Below are positions 27,770 through 42,700 of a stretch of 64,000 nucleotides of DNA, in pieces (the first letter of the stretch is position 1; every line of letters starts with the position of its first letter). The notes under the pieces are model-generated. The model was not told where the DNA came from. It made no database searches and worked only from the letters and a program-made list of their open reading frames with translations. Source of the DNA: Sipunculus nudus (taxonomy: Eukaryota; Annelida; Sipuncula; Golfingiida; Sipunculidae); assembly GCA_026874595.1 (NCBI GenBank), contig CM049308.1, positions 52,587,624-52,651,623 of the forward strand. Reading direction: 5' to 3'. A program made the translations under genes and the position numbers.

Positions 27770-30700
27770 CTGAAATATCATATTATATATCAACCTCAAA
27801 TTCAGGCTAACCATCAATTTTCTTTCTCTCAACTGCAGATATAATTGCAGTATAGCAAAACTTAAACTGATATGAATTCATATGCAATAAAGCAAGACAA
27901 TACTCAGCAAATTTACATGCAAACACACAAAAATACAAGGGCTTTTAAACATTGCAAGTGAGATGGAACATGTGTAATTTACAGCTGTAATTTAAATAAA
28001 TATCTTAAGTCTTTAATATCAAAAATTTAAATTAGAGTTATATAAAACCTTAGAGGAAAAAAATATTGCTCATTACCACTCAATCAGCTACAAGGGAATT
28101 TTAAGCAAAGAGGAGTTGCTCTAACAAGCAATTTTTTTAAAGTAGGTGTTACAAACAACAGGTCTTTCGGGCCTGTTCATTTGTGTAGCTTTACTAAGCT
28201 CCCCAGGAGCATGCAGCCAAGCAGCCACACACAGCGCTTTAAGGTTTTTACATTCCACATGCCTGCTGCCCATGACCAGTGCCCATTCACTCCTGGGTGG
28301 AGAGAGTGCACCCTTGTGGTTAAAACTTTGGCCAGGAGTCTTAGCACAGATGGCAGTCAGATCAGGATGCTAACCCTCAGGGGTCCAGCTCTCTAACCTT
28401 TACTCCACCACATAGATTAAGGTATTGAAAGTAAATAAATAAAGACGATTTTCATAGTTACAGCAACAAGGATAAATACCACACACTTGCATCTAAAACA
28501 CAAATATTGGTATTAATATTGTTTCTGCCTATAAAACTACACAAGGATAAAATTACCCATTTCAAAGAAGCAGGCAGGCCTCTGTATGTCTTACACACTG
28601 GCTTAGTCACACTGAGGCCAAAACCCAAGCCTTCATAGTCTACACAAAAGGTAGCCCCAAAACACAAATCAGTAGGCATTTCACTAATAGTGTGTACTTA
28701 CTTAAATGTAAGTCATACTTAGTTTCTAATAGTGAGTACTTACTTACATATAAGTCATACTTACTTAAGGCGACCTCATGTAGTATGGGGTAGTAACCAG
28801 AGGCAGACCTGGCCATGGCACAAAGCTGGAGGCTCTCTACGCACTGTGTGCCGAAGTTAGTGTCCATATGATCCTGATAGAGGTCACTACTGATCTTCTT
28901 TATACCTGTCAATATACATATGTTTCAACTGGATGTAATTTTTATACATGAGAGCATGTTAGACAATGAAAATTACTGCTATAATAACTACCAGTACAAC
29001 TATGCTTTCAGGTTATAACTGCTGTGGTGAACCTACATCAAAGACATGAAGTTAATTTTTTTTAACCATGATAATTATATTCTTGTAATGGTCAAATATT
29101 GCCTTAAATGTTGTGACTACTTTTGTAGGATATGTTTTATATTTAGGGGCAAATAGAAGATTTTTTTAGGGGTGGGGGGTGGGCTCATGGGGTAGGGGAG
29201 GGGGGCGCCTATAAAGAGACCATGAAGCAGCATAGAGTGGGGATATGGCAGGGGGATATTCCCCTCCAATGATGTACACATTTGTAGAAAATTTAGGTTG
29301 TATTAGTGCAATCTTGGGAAGTATAGATGCACTTTTGGTATTAAGCCTGTATCATTTTATTCTTTATCATTCTTTTGGAAAAAAAACTCTGTACAAACTT
29401 GCAACCACCCCCCCCCCCCCCCAACCCAATCTGCCCCTGTTTATAAATAAAAGCCAGTCAATGACTGTTGGTCACATGGTGCAAATGGCCTGTATTGGTG
29501 CTGTACCTATGTGGGAACTCCAATTTTACCCTGATGAACAGTCTGATGGATTATAACATACCTTTCTTCCACAGACCCCGGGCCCTTGACAGTTTCATGA
29601 CCGTCAGATGTGGTTTGAATCCAGATTTATCATATGGAACTACATCCTCCTCTGCCATACACTTCTGTACCATTTCTGAAATTAATTTCAAATCAATGCA
29701 AACTACATGCAAATGGCTGCTACTTCAACAACAAGTGTAATAAGTGCTTAATGTCAGATATTCACCAACTTTTTTTCAGTAGAATTAAAGTGATTCCTTT
29801 GAGTAATTATTATTCTCTATCATCTGTTATTATTTTACAAGTAAATAAATCATGAACCAGTGTTATATTAATTTATATTATTATTAACTTATTTATTTGT
29901 TTTATTGTGTTTCCCAATTTGTCATAGAATATATGTTACCTAAACCTCATTTCCAGTTCACAAGGATATTTCACTTTTGGCTGTACATGATGTCTTTGAG
30001 CAAAGTAGAAGCCACCCCATTAACTCAGCATTATGAAGATCATCTGAGATAATATAGCTTTCCTGGTTTCTGAATCAGTACAGAAGCATCATACATGACA
30101 TTAAATCCAGCTATTCACGTACATCTATGTTGATAAACATATAACCTAAGGTGGTTGGTTACATAAGTGTAGAGGCTGAAAGGCAACTTTTTTTTGCAAT
30201 ACCCTCGTTCAACTGACATCAAGATGTCTTTGCTGAATGTGTTTGGATTATTTTGGTGGGCCCATGTTATATATAAACATGTGGATATAAACAAAACATA
30301 CAGTCTCTGTGTGGTGGGATCAGCATTTACTGGGCTATATTTTATACGAGGTTCAAGGGATTCTCTTTGGTTAATATACATCAGATATAGGGATAGGACC
30401 CTTAAAACCAGAAAAAATTTAATGGTTTCCTGCATCTGTGGAAATGAAAATTTCATAATTTTGTCCCTTGTGGAACTGGCTGCAGTTACATAATATTAAT
30501 TAGGTATGCCTTGTATTATTATTCTGGATGTATAACAGGCATATCACTTCTCAATCTTATTCTATTGATTATTAGACAATGTGTGAACAATTTTTTGTAT
30601 AAAGATGAACAATCATGCATAACAAGTGACCCATGGGTCATGACGCTCAGCTGCCAAGCATGACCTGCGACATCATGGGCTGAGATTCACAAATTCCAGT

Positions 30701-33700
30701 CAAATTTTGAAGAACCAATTTGCCAATTTGTTGAAATTTTCTACGACAACAGAAATATATATCACCTATGTCTGGTTAAAACACAGTGAATTGATGGTCT
30801 GAGGAAAATGTATGATTGTTAAGGTATCCAGAACTATTCCCATAGCTTACTTGATACCTGTCAGTCTCAAAAGGAACACCACAAAGGGCAAATATAAGAT
30901 CAAAATATATAGCAAAAAATCAAGGAAATCCATGCAAGATATATTGAGAAACAGGTGCTCCTGTATGAATTTTTATTCAATACAAGCCAACTGTACTGCA
31001 CTTTCATATACAATGATAATATTTATTAAGAAATATTTGACCCAATCCTTTGCAAGATTACATTAATATACATCCGACTGCCTTCACTTTAACAGTTCTT
31101 GAGATAATATGATCGAAAGGAATTTAAAGATGGTTGCCTTGTGGCCATTTTGGACTTCTGACAGGTCTGAAATCAGATAACAACCATTCTCTAAATCGGT
31201 ACGTGAAGGAAAATTACTGAAACTGCACTGAAAAAAGGATTTCTAAGGTGGCTAACTGGCAGACAAAATGGATTTCTGACAAGTCTGACATTTGATATCA
31301 CACATCCTCCAATAAGAGACCAAACTTGGGGCAAATCCTCCAAATGATGTTACAGTAATGAATGTCCAAATCAATTCAAAAGGCATGTTCAGGCGCTCAT
31401 ATCAGATTTATAGATATGCAAATGTAAAAGTGTAGGTCCAATATTTTTTATTATCACTATGCTTTTCAATCGGTTAGCAGGGTTGGTAAACTGCAAAACC
31501 TGAAAGAAAAGAAATGCAGAAAGCATGACTAAGAGTCTTGTAATAAAATAAAGCCATCCACATATTATGAGAACAAACACTTGCTTTTATATGTGGTGAT
31601 TTATATAAAAATATTCAGATATCTAGGAAATATAGGAAACTACGTTTATTGCTATGATTCCATAAAATAAACTGCAAAATGTTCCCATCATCTAATAAAT
31701 CAGTCCCTAAACCTTAATACTATACTCTCATAGTGTTAATTCCTGGCTAAAGTATTCCAACAACAGTGTTTTGTTATGCAGTAACGAGGTACTTATCACT
31801 CAGCCTTATCACTTAATAGCCTGATACAAAAGGGAGTCATATGTCACCAGTGTCACTCACAATTACAGCCACATGGTGAGATGTACCAGCTGGAGTGCAA
31901 GCTTATATATACAAGAAAAACAGAGATGGTCTACAAAATAAGTTGACAGACCTATGACCTTGGCCTTTTGCCCACATATCAACTGGATTCTTTCTAAATG
32001 ATGGGTAACTACTAACCAATTACATCTGGCCGGGTGTAATTACTTGGCAACCAATGAGTGAATAACTTAGACCTGCAACCTTTAACCTCCTGACCAGCTG
32101 ACCTCAAAATCAATTAGTTATTTCTTCATGCAAAAAGACCCATAAATATGAAGTTTGAATCACATTGAGTGATGCATAGATGTGGCATACCTGGTATGTG
32201 AAAGACTGAAGGTTTGGGTTGAACAGTTTCACTTGAAATATGTTCACAAGCATTTAGAACAATATTGTGACATTGACCTTTGACCTTTTGAACTCAATAT
32301 CAATAGGCCTCTTCCCCTATTGGTAGGTAAGCCATATATGACAGATGGAAAGTATAGATTGAAAAGTTTGCCTGAAAATGACTCCACGCAAGAAGAGGGT
32401 GCTGTGAACTTGACCTTTGACCTCAAAATCAACAGGTCTTTTTCCCTGTTGGCAGAGAAGTGATATCAGTGCTGAAAGGTTTGGAATGAAAGGTCTAGCT
32501 TGAAATGTGTCCACAACCTTTTCAAAGAAGTGGATCCTGTGACCCTGACCTTTGACCTTGTGACCTCAACATCTATAGGATTCTTCTCCCACTTAGTAGG
32601 TGAGCTATATGTGAAAGATCAAAGAATTGGGATGAAAGGTTTGGCTTAAAATGGATCCACAGGCTTTTCAAAGAAGTTGGTTCTTTGACCTTACCTTTGA
32701 CCTTGTGACCTCAAAATAATTATGGTTCTTCCCCTGTTGGTAGGTGAGCTGTATGTGAAAGATGGAAGGTTTGGGATGAAAATTTTGGCTAAAAGAATTA
32801 TTTCTGGGGGGTGCAAACACACCCCATAACTTCGAGAATATAGGTCGCAGTGACCTAATTTCAGGTTTGCAAGGAGATCTTTTTAGAACCTCCAAGACTG
32901 CATAGGGTTTATGGCCCTAGCCCCTACGGTTACGATTTGTGCCCTGCTAACGGCCAGCCGGCCGGACGGACAGACCGAAGGACGACGGACAAAGACCCAT
33001 CGCTATAGCCCAGCATGACTGAAAGTCAGCTGAGCTAAAAAATAATACTATATATTGCGTTTTATCACATAACACCAGAGCACTATGAGTCATTCAAGCA
33101 CTACTGAGATGTCTATGAGTCTGAAAGCAGTATTCATAATGTTTTTTTTTTAGGTTTTCAGTCATTACTACAGGAAACAATGCTTTTACCTGCTATACTT
33201 TTCAGATTGTCTAAACCATCTCCAGGATGAACATTGGCAAACACCACACTGTTTCCAAAGTTACCCATCCCTCTTATCTCCAGACTCACAACCTCCGGGA
33301 GCAAATGGAGCAGTTTCCCTTTAGTAGCATCAAGAGCAGACTTTGCTCTGAAACCGTAAAAAGTCAACTTTTAATTCACACAATCCCAGATACATATTTT
33401 ACATATTGCATTTTGCATCATAATGATCTTGTGTCTTTTCTCTTCAAGATGTAACTGGTTTACTCAAAGGGCACCTGTAGGTTTGAAAAATAACTTTCCA
33501 TCATGAAAGGCAGTGGACCATGTAGCCATGAATACATGACTGAGAAATGGCAGACCATGTACTGGACTATTAGGACCTACTCTGAGTCGTAAACCAAGTC
33601 ATATGGAAAACTTCACTCAAATGACCATTCATCATACTGCAACAAAATCTGTGCTGTCATAAATATTGTCTGTAACAATAACTCTCAACTTTTTATGAAA

Positions 33701-36700
33701 CCATACCAAAGTGAAAAATAAATGGACCATATGATTAAGCTATAGATTTTAAATATTATATAAACAGCTTGTAGAACAAGTTACATCAGTCTTACACAAT
33801 GATACTGAAAGCAATCTTACAAAATTTATGCCCAACAGATACCAAGTAACAACATCTCGTAAATTCTACTCGCCTTACTTTGCCAGGTCTAGTTCATCCT
33901 TGAGTTCCATGACCATCAGTGTCAAGTGCAAGGTCGCCAGGGGGATGATGGCTGAAGACAAAAGCGGCTCCTCCTCTTTAATACTCTCCTGTACTCTCCC
34001 AATGGTGTCATTGACCTGAAGTAAATTCAGCAGAGTACATATCTCGTTTATTTTGTTTATGCTTAGTTCACAACAGGAATTAAACAGTCCTGAGAAAATT
34101 TGAGATTATTTCTATATAACCCTTTGATTAGCCTACGTAGTTAGCCTCCCATTGAGGTTTACAAGCCTTTTATATAAAATATTGGTGTCCGAGCGAGGAC
34201 ATAGATTTTTGAATAAATTACGTAATTAGCTGAAAAGAAACATACATGGGTCTTTACCTAGGTGTGTGAACCATTTCTAATTGGTTATAACAAGAAAATG
34301 TGATTTAGTCTTTAGATGGCACTGTTTTAGGGACCAGGCAGTAAATATTTTGCTTGGATTTCCATGATGAATGAGTCTGAAACCTACAGCCAATCAGAAA
34401 AAGGTCTTTGAAAACTGGCTTCTCCCTGTGTTCTTGACCCTAAAGCAACATGACATATTTGGTTAGAAACTTGCTGGCATCGTTTCCTTGTGGCCAAAGG
34501 AGGGACATTTAGTAATATCACACAGGGCACCACTAGACTGCATGCAGTGCTCTCCATCACTTTACAGATAGATGAATACTGAGTCTACCCTTTGATAAGC
34601 ACACTTTATAGAGTCAATTATCAGTCTTATGCTAGTACGATTAGATCTAACTGCTGCCAATATTCCATAATCTTCACAGATATGGTATTTTGTGTATCTT
34701 CCCTCATGTAAAAATTATAAGATTTAGTATCTCTGAATTTGCTAATTTTTCTATAACTGATTCCCAAGGGCAGAGTATGCAAGTATACGCCTATCTTAGA
34801 AAACAGCACCATCCTGGAAAGGATTTGTTGTAAATGTAAACCTCCTTTTTAATGCAGTCATGTGAGGTGTAAACGTCAAAGTCAGGAATCAGTTCAGTGT
34901 ACAGCTGGCATATCATACTTAATTATGTACACATTGTACTAATATACTTCATTATTGTACTAAATTGCACTTCATACCTTCATATACACTCCTTATGCAG
35001 CAGTTTATACACTGTAGTAATTCCAGATCACCTTTGTTTTAACCACTGCTTTTTAAGACTGAGTATATATCCAGACTATGTGATGGTGATAATACATTTG
35101 TCTTGGCACCTACAAGGCCCTGTAATCCACAGCTGCAGGTCCTGAAAAATACGCAAAAACCCTTAAAGGTGCAATTGCTTGTGACTGAAACACAATTTTG
35201 GGGTACAGACTTCCAATTAAGCTTGCACAGTGCTCACCCTGGGCTTGGGTTGACCGTAAAAAAAAACCTCCGCTCCTAACCTGTGATTCAAACTCATGAA
35301 CTCCCGGCTTTAAGCCCTGTGCTCTACCCCAAGACCACAGTCGCTGGTTGTTTGTCAATACATTATCTCTAAATTCTCAATGAATACCAATGACATAGTG
35401 GTAATGGGTTAATTTTGTTGAGGACCAGTAAATTCTTTGACAAAGCTGGATGCAGATCCAGTCACTGGCAGAGGTGTGTGCTCCCTTAGTGCTCTCTAGT
35501 AATTGATGTCAGATCTGTAAAATCAACTGTTACCTGCACACTGATCTCTTGTAATATGTAAACTGAAGGGTTTTTTTTGCGGAGGTGTCTGTCTCCATTT
35601 TTTATGATTAATGTCAGTTGATACATCTGCAGTGTTACAATTTGGTTTGGGAATACATGAAAGAGCCATAGCACTCGCTTCCTATCATGTTATTTTGTAT
35701 CCTGGTGTCTTCAAGGCTCGGTGTCTACCACACCTGCTGGTCTTGGGTGTATGAGCAACCTCACTGCTGGGTCATTACACTATGGAACACCCAAAGAACA
35801 CTTGTTTGTGAGTGATACACAGCTATGGGCACTATCTTCCCATTCAGCATACAGAGTGCTCACCATGAGTGGGTGCAGACTGAGAAAAATCTCACCGCTC
35901 ATTAGCTGAGATTTGAACACCTGGCTTTGAGTCTTGTGCTCTACCTCTAGACCTGTTTATCAAAGTTTTATATCTGTAGGATAACTTTCTGTTAACATAG
36001 GACTAACTTTTCTGTGTGCTGTAATCTTATCTTATCTGTAAGGTAACCGTATGTATTGTGATCTTACCTCTTGATTTGTGATCTGTATGGCCACAAAGTG
36101 AGTTGGACGTTTCTTCTTCTCCGGTGACTCATCTCCATCTTCTCCTCGTTTTTTTAATCCTTTCTTTTTGGACTTCTTTTTGTTTCTCTTCTCAAATTTC
36201 TTATACTCTCGATCAAATGTAGCTACAAAAATTAATATTTCTGATTTACCATAAGTCCAAACTTTACCATTTCTGAGTGAATTTTACACTCCTAGTGCAG
36301 TGGTTATACATTGCAGTCCTTCCTTATCTCCTTTATTGTAACTGCTGCTTTGTTAAGCAAGTTTTTCCAGGTCTCAACACCATGGCAGGCACAGTGCCAA
36401 CAACCAGACAAACAAAAGATGAGTGTGGCTGATTTAAAACTGGAATTCGATGCACAATGCATCACCATGCTCTAATTGGTCTGATCAGAATATAACCCTT
36501 TGCAAACCCTGGTGGTGAAACCCGGAGAACTGTGCTATACAAAGCAGCATAAAAAAGCAAGGACCTGGACTGACTGAAGTGTATGACTGCTGTGTGACAC
36601 TGTGAGGAGTGTAAGTAAATTAACTGAGTTGTCCAGAGTAAAAAATCTGAAAATTTGCAGCAGGCTATTGCTGACACTGTTACAAAAGTAATCTGGTTGT

Positions 36701-39700
36701 TTGCTCAGAGGTATTAAATTCACAGCTAATTAAGTTAATAATGCTCTAAAATCATTTCCTATTGGACTTAATAATTAAGTTGGTGGACTTGGGAGGTAAC
36801 AGACCTGATCATACTGATGACTTGTATAACATTTATGTTAAACAATAAATGCAAGTAGGCAGGCATATTACAGGATTGTGACAAATGATCAGTCTGAAAT
36901 GACTAGTCTGAAGTTGGAAAACAGATTTGCCAATGGTCATATTTTAATAACAAAAACCTTATATTTAGTTCTTTATAAACTGTACTACTCATTACTCTCT
37001 ACAATACATGTACTTTAAAATACTGTCAAAATAATATGTTTTATAAATTTAGAAGAAATGATTATTTTATCATTAGTTGATTTAAAACAAATAAAAGTCA
37101 TTTAAAATCAATTGAGTAAATATCATGATTGTTTTAATAAAAGTAAACTTTTACCAGCCCTGATATGTTTTCACACTTTTGCATGTAGAGAGTGGAACAT
37201 TTAACTGTGTAACCTATGGATTAAGTGCTGTGATAAAAGGCTTTTCATCTGTTATTCATCTGTATTAGTTGAGAAGAGATAGAAGACACACACACATGTA
37301 CTCCCTCAAAGAGTTTGTCAAACTTACCAGAAAATAATGGAGATATATCACATATACCATCCTCCAGTCCACCTTCGTCTTCAGAACTTATAAGCCCTGG
37401 CAGCAGCAACCCATTCTGATCAACGCTGTTAGAACTGCTGTCTACTGCCTCATGTTCAGCAGTAACCTTGACATCACTGGCATGTTTATCTGGAGAACTG
37501 ATACCAGCATCACTGACACATGTCTCCTCGGTAACTGTATCATTATGTTTCTGTCTCTTGCTGAGTCCCAACTGGTCTGCCATTATCTGAACACTGTGAC
37601 TGGCAGTTTCAGCCACAGACTCAGCACTACCAGGGTCACCCCTTGTTACAGCAGTGACCTGCTCCAGCAAAGCTACTGGCAGTATGTTCTTTCTTTTCCT
37701 CCGGGAGCTGCTTCTATTCTGGTCAGAGTTCATCTCCTCTTGTCCCAACTTTGATTGACAAGTTTCATCTTGCTCCTCTACATCCATCAGACCAACATCA
37801 GTCTCTAGATGATCAGATGGTGCAGAAATTTTGCCAGTGTCACTCAACATTTCCATCGATTCAGTGAGTATGGAGTCAGTTTGTGTTTTGATATCTTCAA
37901 CTTGTTTTACCAAGACATCAGGGGTTTTTGTATCTGTGTCTTCATGGTGAGATTCCTTTATCAGTTTTGCAGTGTCTGCATTATTGATATTAACCAAAGC
38001 AGTGTCCCTTTTATCACAATCATCATTAGCGCCGCTTGATTCTGTGGAATCTGGACCTGAACCGGAGACTGCAGCACCATCTAGTGGTGGAGAATGAGAC
38101 ACACTTGGCGTACCAGACTGAGAGGCTAACATTTCTTGATCTTCTGAAGGTTTCATGAATTGACCCTGCAGAGGACTTGTGTTTTGACTGACCTCACAAA
38201 TGTGGTTTTTTATATCACAACTTTCCATGTGAGGTCTGTCAATGTTGTCATGCTGTGTATCATGATCGACCTCTGGGATGCTCTGGTCTGTGATGACATC
38301 AGCTGACGATGCAGGTGCCTCCTCTGATTTTGTTTCCTCATATTCTTTAAAACCCAGCCCGGCAACCTTTACTGGTGGGGGCCCGGTGACCTTCAGAAAC
38401 AATGGATGTTCACTGGTCATTTTTCCAAACTCAGCATTGTATCCATACAAGTCTAGTGCCCAGTAAGGCAAACTAATATCTTTATCACATTTCTTCAAAA
38501 TATAATTTGTACTAAATTCATCTCTGGAAAGTTTCTCATGAGGCACTTTATGTTTTAGCTTGTATAAATCACTGGAACACATATGATATGAATCACCAAT
38601 AATTTGCTGATGGCCTATTTTGAAACATTTACTTGTTGACTGTTTTGCCTCTGGGCTCTCAAGTCTATAAAACAGATCATTTCTGGGAACATACTTTATC
38701 TCAACTCCTGTTGATATAGTCAAAGTGCAAACACAACATGATGTAAGGCACACAGGCAATGTTGCCCCATGTTTAGTTAAACAAGTCAATCCCCAAGCAC
38801 TTGTTTTGATGTTGCAGTTCAATGTTATAGAATGTAACCCAGATACCTCCTTTGATGAAAGTAAAGTCCTTTTTGCCCTTATAATTTGTTTATCCTTGAT
38901 CAGCTTACCCTCACCTGCTGAATATGCATGACATATTGTGCTCTTTCTTGCCTCTACTGCAGGAGAACAGATCCACCCATACACAGAGGCTGGCTTTAAC
39001 CTCTGACCCCTTAAAACTGCAGAAATATGACCTGATCCCTTGGTGAAGTGTTTACTGTGATTCACGATGGGTCCAAGTGTGGTGGAAAAAAACTTGTGGA
39101 GGCGCCATCTTGGTGTCATGACACCACTCACACCAACACTCAAAAACTTGTCAAAATCTGAAAAGAATTAGTCAATAAGGTTATCAATTGTACTCAATCA
39201 GTAGGATCAATGAGATGAATAACAATGTCACAAGAAATAATTCTGAGTGCTTACTTCACACAACACAGACATAATAACTGAATCTTATATCATACACAGG
39301 GATAGTAAATTTTGTAAAGTGATTATGGTTTGTTTTCCAAGAAATTAAGACAAGAGTTTGTCATTTTTATAATTTTATTATTTGTGCCTCAAAATGCCCT
39401 AGTTTCTCTGTCATCAGATCATGAATGAATTGTTTGGTTTTATCAATTTTGACCCTGTGAGGGGTTTAAGCTCTGGCTTTTACAGTAGACCTGTGGTGCG
39501 TACATACAGGATCCTGGATCACTATGTTGTATTTATATATAAATGCATTTTTTTGTAACATTTCTAAACAATTGCAATGGTTACAAGAGGCATTGTTTAT
39601 CAAGGAGTGGCTTTTAGTCTGAGGCCTACATTGCTGGACCTCTCATTGTATGGACATAAGGCTCAGGGGAGTGATTAAAGAATAGGTGCCAGATTTTGGA

Positions 39701-42700
39701 TAAAAGAACTCCCTATAGAGGGCAACATTTGACTGGGCTGGGGAGAATAATACGGTGTGTCTGAATTTTTCATGCTTTTTCTTCATTTTACAGCATTAGT
39801 GCATTTCAAATTTTCATGCAAATCAGCATGTATGTAATTCATTTTGTATATAGTTGAAGTATTTATGAAAGACAGAATTGCAGCACAACCTACCTCCCAC
39901 TAACAACCTCCAGATGATTGTGTACATGCCACAGACAACTGAGTACTGTGACACAAGGTGTAAACAATTAACCAGTACTAATCACATAGAATCAGTACTA
40001 ATCAATAGAATTGCTCAACAACAACAAAGCTTATTACTAACCAGAAGCAGCCAGCTATTTGTGAACAACAAACAGAGCTGACAACGATTTATGGCTGGCT
40101 CTCAGCTCTGTCATACTTCCTAAGGGGGAGGGGGGGGGGGGTCTTTAAAAGGCTACTTGTTTCACAGTTGTTTCTACAAATCACTGAAAATGGGAGGGGA
40201 TTTCAGCTGAGATATCAAGAAATCCCGCACAGAGAGATTACCAAACCCTTGTGACTGTGTGTCAGGCGAGAACGCTGCAGTCTTCTAAAGATTGCATCGA
40301 AATAACATGGGTTCTTAATTTAGCTCAAATCTAGCTCCCGCTAAAGCACAAAAAATTAAAACCCGGCTAACAAAACCACTTCCTCAGTATGTGGTGTGGT
40401 GAGACTGCTGCTGAAATCTGTAATAAGCATGACATGTAATATGACTCTCTTGTCTGTAAAAGATATATAATTCTGATGAAACTGATTGGACAAAGATATA
40501 CCAAAATGTTGGTCAAATTAAATAACAAGGCCAACAGGCCTAATGCGAACCTGTGCAATGAGATTACACCAGGTATAATGCTTCAATGCTGGACCATTAC
40601 TTTTCAAGAACATGTTTAACATGTATATGAACAATGCCATTACTAAACACTTAGGACAAGAAACAATTAAACAAACATCACTGCTGCAATTCTGGCATGG
40701 GTGCACACAACACAAAAACTAGAATATGGGTAGTCAACAAGCTACTTTGTGTATCCGCCAAAATCAGAGTAGGAAAGGTGAAGTGAGGCATGGATTGAGT
40801 GGCAAGGGGAAATAGAATGAGGTGTGTTGCATAATAGCCGGGATGTCTGCAGCTGAAATGTGTATGTAGGTTGCGCCACCTACCAAAAAATCCAGAAAGC
40901 TGTCCAAGATGTATAAACATGCAAAATTTTAGGCAGATAAGTCAAACCACTGCCGAGATATGAGTGATTTTATCCCAAGGCAGATGAACAGATGGACGCT
41001 GTGCAAAAATGGTTGCAGGTGGCGCCACCGGTTTTGCATATGATAAAGAGCAATGGGAGATCTATACACATGCAAAATTTTGGCCCAACTGGTCAAATGT
41101 TTCCCGAGATATGAGCTTGGATGTCTGCAGCCTAAACGTGAATGTAGGTGGCACCACCTGTCATACAATCAAGAAAGCTGTCCAACATATATACACATGC
41201 AAAATTTTAGTCAAATAAGTCAAACCACTACTGTGATATGAGTAATTTTAGCCAACAGCAGACAAACAGACGGACGCTTTGCAAAAATGTAGGCAGGTGG
41301 CACCACCAATTTTGTGTATGATTAAGGGCTATGTGAGATCTATACACATGCAAAATTTCAGGGGGATATGTCAAACCAGTCCTGAGATATAAGCCTGTAT
41401 GTCTGCAGCGTATACATAAATGTAGGTGGCGCCTCCTGCCACAAAATCCAGAAAGCTATCCAAGATGTATAAACATGCAAAATTTAAGGCAGATATGTCA
41501 AACCACTGCCGAGATATGAGTGATTTTATGCCAGGGCAAACAAACAGACGGACGCTGTGCAAAAATGATTGCAGGTGGCGCCACCAGTTTTGCGTATGAT
41601 ATGTATATGTATAAACATACCCTATTTTAGGCTGATGTATCAAATTCCTCTGTAGAAATCAGCAGGCTGCAATCACTGCAAAAGTCAATGTAGGTGGCAC
41701 CACCTGTCTTGTAAATGAGAATACCATCAAAGACACATAGACAGGTATCAGTCCAATACATCAAATTTCCCCAGAGTTTGATGCACTGGGCTGACAAGGC
41801 TTAGGTGAGCAAGGCAGTTGCCACTGAGTGAACTGTGACAAATTGCTGCCTCAAGCTACTGCACTGAGTGAACTCTTGACTTGCACCTGGCTAGACTGAG
41901 TGAACTTTTGACCTGTACCTGGCTGCACTGGGTACTCTTGACCTGTTGCATAATCTGACACAGTTGGCAGTCTGCCAAAGCTATAAATAGATTCAGGCTG
42001 AACTTTGGTGCCAAATATGATGCAGTGAGCAGTCTGCCAAAGCTATAAATAGAATGCAGCTACTGCACTGAGTGAACTCTTGACCTATACCTGGCTGCAC
42101 TTCTTCCCATCCTGGCACTGTGCCAAAACTATTTATAGAGCTGACATCATCATTGCTAATGGCCAACATCAAGGCACTGGCAATCTGCAAATGGTAAACC
42201 AAGTGCTTCTATCTGTACACAAAAGTGGTCCCTACTTGAAATAACTTTGAAATTTATTTTCCCAATACAAAATGCTTTTCAGCTGACTTTTTATAAAAAA
42301 AATCAGGAATATATGTAAAATTTTTACGGATTCAAACTGAATGCAAAATTAAAAATACAGATATATATCATTGATGGCAAATTCTTGAATTAAGTTGAGT
42401 AAGGATACCAATAATTTATAATCCACATACAGTTGTCTTTATATAGCCACAGAGAGCTGAATATTCATGATTGTAACATTACCAGGTATGATAAATAACT
42501 TAAATCATAAATCTAAATTTTTTAAAAGTTTTTAAAAAAACTTTCTTGTCAATATTAACCAAATATAACCTGAAATCTACATGTCTAGTGGCGTGATGTA
42601 ATAGATGCTGATAAACTGGTGCCAGGCTAGATGTAACAGCATCACACAGCTAACATATATGGTAAAATGACTTAATTCAATCTCCATAATTCAGCCAAAA

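Noticed and set aside
27527..27832. 101-codon minus frame over the last AKAP7-like exon
   Set aside because: It is the wrong frame; the exon joined in phase from exon 7 reads a different frame to a TGA at 27588.
33005..33040. Helitron 3' end (hairpin plus CTAA)
   Set aside because: The following base is A or C in the two copies, not the T expected at Helitron insertion sites, and no 5' TC end was found.
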